Shown one piece after another: positions 28,657-34,499 of a stretch of DNA of 34,499 nt. Numbering within the stretch: position 1 is the first letter of the stretch; each line of letters opens with the position of its first letter. Below the pieces are notes generated by a model. It was not told where the DNA came from and did not search any database. It saw only the letters and a list, made by a program, of their open reading frames with translations. Source of the DNA: a virus; IMG/VR virus record IMGVR_UViG_3300022934_000079, positions 1 through 34,499 of that record; one strand, 5' to 3'. The translations under genes were made by a program, and so were the position numbers.

Positions 28657-30760
28657 TGTACTTACCCTCGATGGCGAAACCACCACACGTAAGTTGGGCG
28701 ATAAGCACGACAACAGCCCAATGAACCCAGACAACAAGTGCGTAGGCATGTGGTTTAAAAAGAATGATGAGCCGGTTCAAGGTTTGGTATTTTACCACGC
28801 TGAAAATGTTGTACCGGACGATCCTACCCCTCTTGTTGAGGCGCTGGATTGGGCTGATGTGATTGTCTGCCACAATGCCAAATTCGATATCCTGTGGCTA
28901 ACCCAGATGGGTTTTACCATCCCGCCTAAAGTATTCTGTACCATGATAGCACAGTATATTTACGCTCGAGGTCAGATCCAAGAAAAGTTTAGTCTAGAAA
29001 AGGTGGCTGAGAAGCGGGGCGTAACTCGAAAAAAGAGTGAGCTGGTGTCTCAGATGTTTAAAGACGGCACCGGGTTTGATCGGATGCCCCTGCACATCGT
29101 TGAGGAGTACGCAATCGCTGACGTTCAATCGACTTACGAAATATACCTGCAGCAAGTGGCCGAGCTGGAGCTGCCGAAGAATAAACCTCTGAAGCCTATT
29201 TTTGATTTGATGAACGAAATGCTGATGTTTCTCGTCGAGATCGAAACCAATGGCATCAAGATAGATAGGCAAGTTTTATCAGAGGTCGAGGTCAAGTTTA
29301 AGACTGAGAAAGCCCAACTGGAGAATGATCTATCGAGGATCGTTGAAGAGGTTATGGGCGACACGCCTATAAACTTAAATAGCGGGGCCGACATGACCAA
29401 AGTGGTGTACTCCCGACAAGTTAGAGATCGAAAACAATATGTGGAGAAATGGAACATAGGCCTAGATGCTCGAGGCAAGCCTAAGATGATGTATCCTATG
29501 AGTGATAGTAAGTTTGCCCGTTACGTTCGAGAGACTACTCAAAAGGTGTATCGGACTGTAGCGCATTGCTGCACTGAATGTAGTGGATCTGGCCGCATTC
29601 GGAAAATTAAGAAGGATGGTACGCCATTCAAACAAACAAACGTGTGCCCGGTCTGTACCGGAGAAGGTGCTCTCTACGTGCCTACTAATAAAGTAGCTGG
29701 ACTCAAGCTATCCCCGGTAGATTCGTCCTACGTGTCCATCAACGGATTTAAGACGAACAAGGAGACAATTAAAAAGCTGCTCCTCCAAGCTCGTAACAAA
29801 GATAATCTGCAGGCGGTGAAGTTTCTTAGCAAGATGACTCGCCTTAATGCAGTCAGCACGTACTTGGATAGCTTTATCAAGGGCATTCAAACCTATTGCC
29901 GAGACACTGGTTTACTCCATTCAAGTTTTAATCAGACCACTACGGCCACGGGTCGTTTGTCTTCCACCAATCCTAACTTCCAAAATTTACCCAAGGGTAA
30001 TAAGTTTGAGGTGCGCCGAGCTATTGTCAGCCGGTTTGGTCCAGAAAATTTTATTTGCGAAGCCGACTTTAGTGGCCTTGAATTTCGGGTGGCGGGAGAG
30101 CTTAGTCGAGATCCCCAGATCATCGAAGACGTTTTAAATGGCAAAGACGTTCATAGTCAAACGGCCTCAATAATTCATCAAAAGCCTGCTAGTGAAGTAA
30201 CAAAAGACGAGAGAGGTGCGGCGAAGGCTATGACGTTCCAGCCCCTTTATGGCGGGATGGGAAAAGGTTTAGAGCCGCACTTACGACAATACTTTGATTC
30301 CTATTTTGATATTTATAAGGGCTTGGCTAAGTGGCACAGTGCCTTGGCTGATGAGGTGCTGGAGAAGGGTTATATACAAACCCCTAGCGGTCGGCAGTTT
30401 GCTTTCCCTAATGCTAAACGGCTGCGGAGCGGTCGGGTGTCTAACCATACTCAATTGGTTAATTATCCGTGCCAATCATTTGCCACGGCGGATGCCGTGC
30501 CTTTGGCGTGTATCCGAGCACTACGGGCCTTCAAAGAACGAGACCTTAAATCAAAAATCATACTGAGTGTGCACGATTCAATCGTCTGTGACGTGGTTAA
30601 AGAAGAGCTGCCGCAAGTTAAGGCAGCCTTAAAATGGGCTATGGTCGGTGTGGCAGATGAAATGAAGGAGCGCTTTAATTACGATACAATTCTCCCTCTC
30701 GATATTGAAATCGCAATTGGACCAAATTGGATGGAAATAAAAGAGATCAGTGTTGACTGA
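28646..30760 (+). CDS. polA: Family A DNA polymerase with DnaJ-like zinc-finger insertion
   Basis: A 704-aa phage replicase. 3'-5' exonuclease: LDGET near residue 9, CHNAKFDILW near 75 and YAIADVQSTYE near 155. Residues about 306-345 hold CCTECSGSGRIRK and CPVCTGEGALY, two Cys-x-x-Cys-x-Gly-x-Gly units of the DnaJ zinc finger. Polymerase: motif A CEADFSGLEFRVA near 470, motif B RGAAKAMTFQPLYGG near 521-536 with Phe at the position equivalent to E. coli Phe762, motif C SVHDSIVCD near 642. The DnaJ-like central insertion is the signature described for HMO-2011-type phages. Overlaps the helicase gene by 11 nt. Confidence 0.93.
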   Translation: MSLNVLTLDGETTTRKLGDKHDNSPMNPDNKCVGMWFKKNDEPVQGLVFYHAENVVPDDPTPLVEALDWADVIVCHNAKFDILWLTQMGFTIPPKVFCTMIAQYIYARGQIQEKFSLEKVAEKRGVTRKKSELVSQMFKDGTGFDRMPLHIVEEYAIADVQSTYEIYLQQVAELELPKNKPLKPIFDLMNEMLMFLVEIETNGIKIDRQVLSEVEVKFKTEKAQLENDLSRIVEEVMGDTPINLNSGADMTKVVYSRQVRDRKQYVEKWNIGLDARGKPKMMYPMSDSKFARYVRETTQKVYRTVAHCCTECSGSGRIRKIKKDGTPFKQTNVCPVCTGEGALYVPTNKVAGLKLSPVDSSYVSINGFKTNKETIKKLLLQARNKDNLQAVKFLSKMTRLNAVSTYLDSFIKGIQTYCRDTGLLHSSFNQTTTATGRLSSTNPNFQNLPKGNKFEVRRAIVSRFGPENFICEADFSGLEFRVAGELSRDPQIIEDVLNGKDVHSQTASIIHQKPASEVTKDERGAAKAMTFQPLYGGMGKGLEPHLRQYFDSYFDIYKGLAKWHSALADEVLEKGYIQTPSGRQFAFPNAKRLRSGRVSNHTQLVNYPCQSFATADAVPLACIRALRAFKERDLKSKIILSVHDSIVCDVVKEELPQVKAALKWAMVGVADEMKERFNYDTILPLDIEIAIGPNWMEIKEISVD

Positions 30761-30781
30761 TGCACTTAGCTACCGTATAGT
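30753..30781 (+). promoter_or_regulatory. Rightward promoter before the SSB-like gene
   Basis: TTGACT (30753-30758), 17-nt spacer, TATAGT (30776-30781). Near-consensus sigma-70 promoter overlapping the last codons of the polymerase gene. It would drive the next cluster: SSB-like, Cas4-like nuclease, small nuclease, MazG, RNR. Confidence 0.7.
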
Positions 30782-30808
30782 TAAGCACTAACTAAAAAGG
30801 AGACCCGA

Positions 30809-31672
30809 ATGGGCGAGTTAATGTATCACACCGATATGAGTATGGATCAAATGAGATCCATGATGGGAACCAGCGACAGGCCGCTAAAACAAAATTCCCA
30901 GCCTAATAATAGATTACCGGAACTGAAGATCAGCTCTCAGAGAAAAGATGAATCCGGTAATGATATTAAGAAACACATGGGTGAATTTTATGTGAAGGGG
31001 CTGGGCGAACCCGTGTACGCTAAGAGTGTGCGGGTCAGGGTTTTGTCTCAGTTATATCAGTGGATAGATTTTGATGAAGAGCAGATGCGGCCCCGTAACA
31101 AAACGATAATGATACCGTTTTTAAATATGGAGCCTCGGGATGAGCTAGGCACAATACGTTGCGGTAAGCCCCTGACTAAGGACATGGCGGATTGGCCGAA
31201 ATCAAAGAAGGCCCAGTACGATTCAATTAATCTGTTTCGGCAGCTACGTGGATTGGTGTCTTACGAGGGACAAACCGTCGATGGAAAAACCGTCACGATA
31301 GAAAACCAACCGTGCATTATTATGAATAAGCGCAGCTCGTACATGAAGTTTGAGCAAGGCGTTATCTCTAGGATTAATGGCCGAGAGTTCAGCGATTACT
31401 GGATTGATGTAACGTCTGAAGAACAAGAGATGGGGTCCGTAGTTTACTACACTTGGAAATACACCCCAGATCTTAAAAATCCTGTGAGTATGGATGATGA
31501 TGCCGAAGCCACCTTAGTCGAGATTGCTCGCATGGTGGTGGAAGAAAATATCAGAATTGAAAATTCGTATAGGAAAAATAGGCAGAACTACGAACTGAAT
31601 GAAGAGGCCCTAAAAGCCTTGGAATCAGTCGAAGCTGACCTTGATGCAGACCTCGTAGACTTACCAGATTAA
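30809..31672 (+). CDS. Probable single-stranded DNA-binding protein (phage type)
   Basis: A 287-aa protein with SD AAAGGAGA. A flexible N-terminus, then a beta-rich core (YAKSVRVRVLSQLYQWIDFDEE, IMIPFLNMEPRDELG, LRGLVSYEGQTVDGKTVTIENQPCIIMNK, WIDVTSEEQEMG) and a helical end with an acidic tail (EADLDADLVDLPD). The acidic C-terminus is typical of SSBs and T7 gp2.5, which recruit replication partners. Position right after the polymerase supports an SSB or replication-coating role, but the fold is not proven by clear motifs. Confidence 0.6.
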   Translation: MGELMYHTDMSMDQMRSMMGTSDRPLKQNSQPNNRLPELKISSQRKDESGNDIKKHMGEFYVKGLGEPVYAKSVRVRVLSQLYQWIDFDEEQMRPRNKTIMIPFLNMEPRDELGTIRCGKPLTKDMADWPKSKKAQYDSINLFRQLRGLVSYEGQTVDGKTVTIENQPCIIMNKRSSYMKFEQGVISRINGREFSDYWIDVTSEEQEMGSVVYYTWKYTPDLKNPVSMDDDAEATLVEIARMVVEENIRIENSYRKNRQNYELNEEALKALESVEADLDADLVDLPD

Positions 31673-32523
31673 TGCTCGAGGTAAAAATACGCAAAGCGTG
31701 TAGTCGGCTCAGTAATAATGAGCCGATTAAAATCGAGGAAGAATGGATCGATGAATGCGTAGAAATGATCAGGGACGCTCTGCATAAGCAATTCTTTCGG
31801 AAGAAAGAAGAGTTTCGTCCTCGAATGTCCAACATATCCAAACCGTCCTGCCAACTCCAAATGGAGAAGCGGGGCAAGCCAAAGGCTCGATTACCCTATA
31901 ACTTTATCGTGCGTATGCTGCACGGGGATATAATCGAGGCTGTTATGCAACTGATCCTTCGGGCGTCAGGCGCTAACATTACCGGCGGCAAAAACAAGGT
32001 TAAGTTGGATCTCGATGGTACGGAAGTCCGAGGCGAAGATGATATTGAGATCGATGGTAAAATCTTTGATGTTAAGTCAGCTTCGCCTTGGGCCTTTAAG
32101 AACAAGTGGAGCAGTGGCTTAGAGGGCCTTAAAGAGTCGGATGATTTTGGGTATTTAGGCCAACTGGTTGGGTATTCCGTAGCGCAGAATAAGAAGCCCG
32201 GCGGCTGGATCGTTGTCGATAAGAGTTCTGGTGAGATTAATGTAGTCGAAGCCACTCTTAGAGCCAAGGATACCAAGAATATAATCCAAGGCATGAAAGA
32301 TAATCTAAAGGCATTGGACGGTCGCTTTAAGCGTTGTTTTGAGCCTGAAGAGGAGTTTTTTCGAAAGAAGCCTACGGGATCTAAGAAGCTCCCGGCTACC
32401 TGCGGTTTCTGCCCTTTTATTGGTAGTTGTTGGCCCAAAGCTCAGAATTTGCCCATGACCTTATCACAAGCGCAGAACCCAAAGTACTATTGGTACACTG
32501 AGTATGCTGGAAAAAAACTTTGA
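31672..32523 (+). CDS. PD-(D/E)XK exonuclease, Cas4/RecB-like, possible Fe-S cluster
   Basis: A 283-aa protein with a start overlapping the upstream stop (TAATG). Catalytic core: RGEDDIEIDGKIFDVKSAS near residues 118-138, the D...D-V-K pattern of Cas4/RecB-type nucleases. The C-terminus carries CGFCPFIGSCWPKA near 243-257, and a Cys (SCQL) lies at about residue 60, so one N-terminal and three C-terminal Cys could hold a 4Fe-4S cluster as in Cas4 and AddB. Such phage nucleases act in recombination or in host DNA degradation. Confidence 0.78.
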   Translation: MLEVKIRKACSRLSNNEPIKIEEEWIDECVEMIRDALHKQFFRKKEEFRPRMSNISKPSCQLQMEKRGKPKARLPYNFIVRMLHGDIIEAVMQLILRASGANITGGKNKVKLDLDGTEVRGEDDIEIDGKIFDVKSASPWAFKNKWSSGLEGLKESDDFGYLGQLVGYSVAQNKKPGGWIVVDKSSGEINVVEATLRAKDTKNIIQGMKDNLKALDGRFKRCFEPEEEFFRKKPTGSKKLPATCGFCPFIGSCWPKAQNLPMTLSQAQNPKYYWYTEYAGKKL

Positions 32524-32867
32524 AAACATCCTCGGCCAAAGCAAAAGGGCGTAACTTCCAGAAATGGACTCGGGATCAACTTTTAGATCGGTTCAACAGC
32601 CTCGAGCCTGCCGACATTCTTTCAACATCAATGGGCGCAGGCGGTGCCGATTTGAAGCTATCGCCTGCGGCCCAGCGCCTTATCCCACTCAGCTTTGAGT
32701 GTAAGGCACATAAATCATTTGCCGTCTATAAGATCATGGATCAGGCGGCAGCAAATTCACCCCAAGGGATAGAACCCATCTCGGTAATCAAGGCGGATCG
32801 AAAGAAGCCATTGGTAGTTATCGATGCGGAATATTTCTTCGACCTATTGGCGCAGTCTAATGTCTGA
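32520..32867 (+). CDS. Small endonuclease-like protein (PD-(D/E)XK/resolvase-type fold)
   Basis: A 115-aa protein started at TTG 32520, overlapping the previous stop (TTGA). The pattern DILSTSMGAGGADLKLS then LSFECKAHKSFAVYKIMDQAAAN reads as a metal-dependent nuclease with Asp and E-x-K residues. T7-like phages carry a Holliday-junction-cleaving endonuclease at a similar place in their replication cluster; equivalence is by position only. The TTG start is forced by the absence of a nearby ATG. Confidence 0.6.
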   Translation: MKTSSAKAKGRNFQKWTRDQLLDRFNSLEPADILSTSMGAGGADLKLSPAAQRLIPLSFECKAHKSFAVYKIMDQAAANSPQGIEPISVIKADRKKPLVVIDAEYFFDLLAQSNV

Positions 32868-33180
32868 TGGCACAGATCCTATAAACACCCTCGTGTTGTA
32901 CGTTGAGCTGGATGATGACGCTGGGCTTAACGTAAGCGGGTCTCAGTATCTGGACCAAGATTTAGAGCCTGAGATAGCGCAGTACCTGACCTGCCTAATG
33001 CGGGGAATGTTCGTCCTATTCGATGATCTGAAGGACACGTTTGTGCACGTAGGATCTCTCGTAGAAGCCTATTCTGAAATGGTCGAGAAGGCAGAGCAAG
33101 AGATCAGTTTCGATGCAGATCCTGAACTCCTTAAAGCCATTGCCGAGAGCAAGATCATCCCATTCAAAAAGAAGAGTTAA
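32860..33180 (+). CDS. Hypothetical acidic protein (106 aa)
   Basis: A 106-aa acidic protein from ATG 32860, which overlaps the preceding stop. Segments: LVLYVELDDDAGLNVSG, a helical middle, and VEKAEQEISFDADPELLKAIAESKIIPFKKKS. No family recognised. It lies inside the nuclease-to-MazG cluster and is separated from the next gene by 2 nt. A start at 32824 would add 12 codons but lies deep in the upstream gene. Confidence 0.62.
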   Translation: MSDGTDPINTLVLYVELDDDAGLNVSGSQYLDQDLEPEIAQYLTCLMRGMFVLFDDLKDTFVHVGSLVEAYSEMVEKAEQEISFDADPELLKAIAESKIIPFKKKS

Positions 33181-33182
33181 GC

Positions 33183-33464
33183 ATGGCTAAATGGGATCTA
33201 AATAAAATGGATTGTAGCCCAAAAGACCGCATAAAAATTGAGTCTGATGGGCTTTCTACTTCGTATTATGTCTTACCCACTCACGCTACTGAGCTGCGTC
33301 ATCTGATCAGCTTTAAGGGCATGAGCAAGAGCCGGGGCGATATATTTAAAGCCTGTTATCGGCTCGGCGAAAAGCAGGGCACAGACGTAGCTTACGACCT
33401 CAACAAAATGAAGTTCTTTATCGAGGACTTAATCGAAATGCATCAAAGAGGTGAGCCGCTATGA
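33183..33464 (+). CDS. Hypothetical protein before MazG (93 aa)
   Basis: A 93-aa protein with a mixed alpha/beta look: SYYVLPTHATELRHLISFKGMSKSRGDIFKACYRLG, then DVAYDLNKMKFFIEDLIEMH. Small proteins with LPTHATELRHLI-like text occur in phage replication modules, where they precede nucleotide-metabolism genes; function unknown. Its stop overlaps the MazG start (ATGA at 33461-33464). Confidence 0.65.
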   Translation: MAKWDLNKMDCSPKDRIKIESDGLSTSYYVLPTHATELRHLISFKGMSKSRGDIFKACYRLGEKQGTDVAYDLNKMKFFIEDLIEMHQRGEPL

Positions 33465-33787
33465 ACTTTTCAGACTACCAAACACAAGCCGTAAAAACTG
33501 CCATTTATGATGATGCAGATTACATAATTTATCCCGCTCTAGGCCTGCTCAGTGAAGCCGGTGAAGTGGCGGGGAAAATCAAGAAAGTCCTACGGGACAA
33601 CAAGGGTAATTTTACCCCAGAACTCAGAGAAAAGATAGCCGACGAAGCGGGAGATGTGCTGTGGTACTTAGCCAACCTGTGTACTGACCTCGGCGTAGAC
33701 ATGGCCTACGTGGCCCAAAAAAACCTCAACAAGCTTAATAGCAGAATGGCCCGTGGAGTTATTCAGGGCTCGGGAGACAATAGATGA
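33461..33787 (+). CDS. mazG: MazG-like nucleotide pyrophosphohydrolase
   Basis: A 108-aa single-domain MazG. Motif GLLSEAGEVAGKIKK (about 29-43) and EAGDVLWYLANL (about 66-77) give the E-x-x-E and E-x-x-D metal sites. MazG proteins hydrolyse NTPs or dNTPs; phage versions have been proposed to alter (p)ppGpp or clean the dNTP pool. Here it is coupled to the RNR gene (ATGA at 33784-33787), matching a nucleotide-supply role. A frequent host-like metabolic gene in marine phages. Confidence 0.85.
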   Translation: MNFSDYQTQAVKTAIYDDADYIIYPALGLLSEAGEVAGKIKKVLRDNKGNFTPELREKIADEAGDVLWYLANLCTDLGVDMAYVAQKNLNKLNSRMARGVIQGSGDNR

Positions 33788-34499
33788 GCAGCTTTAAATC
33801 AAACCTTAATCCAGAATTTAGATCTAAGTTTAGTGAAGATATTTTTAATCACAAATATCGTCACGAGGGTGCGGAAACTTGGGATGCATTAGCCAAGACT
33901 CTGATCGATGATGTGTGCGGAGATCTTTTGTCACCAGAAGACCAAGATCAATTGACGCAATATGTGCGTGAGATGAAATTTATCCCCGGCGGCAGATATC
34001 TCTACTATGCTGGGCGTCCTAATAAATTCTTCAACAACTGCTACCTCCTGAAGGCCGAGGAAGATAGTCGGGAAGATTGGGCTAACCTATCGTGGAAGTC
34101 TGAAAGCGCTTTAATGACCGGCGGCGGCATCGGTGTAGATTATTCTGTGTACCGGGCTAGTGGGTCTCCAATTGCCAAGACGGGCGGTCAGGCGTCTGGC
34201 CCTATCCCTAAAATGAATATGATCAACGAGATTGGTCGCCGGGTTATGCAAGGGGGCTCTCGTAGGAGCGCTATCTATGCCAGCCTGAATTGGAAGCATG
34301 GCGACATACATGAGTTCTTAGGGGCTAAGGATTGGGCTAGTATGCCGGTGGGAAGCACCGGAAAGACCTTGTGGGACATCAAGCAAGAAGACTTTAACTT
34401 CCCTGCCCCATTAGACATGACAAACATCTCGGTAAATTACGACACTGAATGGTTGTTAAACTACTACAAAACCGGGGATGTAGGTGACGTATTTATCAA
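33784..34499 (+). CDS. Ribonucleotide reductase, class II-like N-terminal part (cut by window edge)
   Basis: The frame from ATG 33784 stays open to the window end (238 full codons). It contains FIPGGRYLYYAGRPNKFFNNCY, where the Cys is the expected redox/active-site type residue of the RNR barrel, then SALMTGGGIGVDYS, MNEIGRRVMQGGSRRSA-like text and HGDIHEFLGAKD. This matches adenosylcobalamin-dependent (class II) RNRs of marine phages, which make dNTPs without a separate beta subunit. The C-terminal half and B12-binding features lie outside the window, so the class is a strong inference, not proof. Confidence 0.82.
   Translation, partial: MSSFKSNLNPEFRSKFSEDIFNHKYRHEGAETWDALAKTLIDDVCGDLLSPEDQDQLTQYVREMKFIPGGRYLYYAGRPNKFFNNCYLLKAEEDSREDWANLSWKSESALMTGGGIGVDYSVYRASGSPIAKTGGQASGPIPKMNMINEIGRRVMQGGSRRSAIYASLNWKHGDIHEFLGAKDWASMPVGSTGKTLWDIKQEDFNFPAPLDMTNISVNYDTEWLLNYYKTGDVGDVFI

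Noticed and set aside
1-34499. CRISPR array, insertion sequence or rRNA
   Set aside because: No regularly spaced repeats, no transposase-like genes and no rRNA-like sequence were seen.

Overview
The window is a contiguous piece of a tailed phage genome, most likely a temperate marine podovirus of the HMO-2011 type. Three things point there. The family-A DNA polymerase carries an inserted DnaJ-like zinc-finger segment, the hallmark reported for SAR116 phage HMO-2011. The left half encodes a podovirus-style virion module. The right half has a split primase/helicase, polymerase, Cas4-like nuclease, MazG and an RNR start. A phage-borne DUF1127 protein and an attachment core resembling the 3' end of initiator tRNA suggest an alphaproteobacterial host. 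The window cuts both end genes.

Layout. Positions 1-18.9 kb are leftward late genes: tail fibres and adhesins (1-5.2 kb), major capsid (5.2-6.3 kb) with a long structured 5' leader and its own promoter, scaffold, two unusual virion proteins (EF-hand/Cys-rich, and a large polyvalent-type protein), portal, terminase large and small subunits, a lysis/membrane cluster with several tiny genes, a DUF1127 gene, an HNH-like gene, and several extended -10 promoters. Positions about 19.1-23.65 kb form a strikingly GC-rich leftward island with plasmid-type genes (DUF932-like, DUF2958-like, HTH plus coiled coil) and small unknowns. Positions 23.7-25.9 kb hold a small rightward gene, facing terminators, a tyrosine integrase and the attP-like site. 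From 26 kb to the end runs the rightward replication and nucleotide-metabolism module: primase, helicase, DNA polymerase, SSB-like protein, Cas4-like nuclease, small nuclease, MazG and the start of a class II-like ribonucleotide reductase.

The most notable discovery is in the GC-rich island. Three consecutive intergenic gaps on the minus strand each fold into a complete type II hammerhead ribozyme (20421-20488, 21520-21594, 22479-22533). Each has the full invariant core, stems that differ in sequence but keep pairing, and a 5' boundary at or next to the stop codon of the gene before it. Self-cleavage would cut one polycistronic transcript into separate mRNAs, each ending in a GC hairpin just after its stop codon and each beginning with another hairpin before a recurring AACTRAC-SD leader. 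The two island genes without a ribozyme have a plain hairpin in the same place. The island also contains a pair of related 32-33-nt repeats and a 21-codon membrane-peptide gene coupled by TGATG to the gene before it.

Function names rest on motif reading without database searches. Promoters, terminators and RNA folds were judged by eye.
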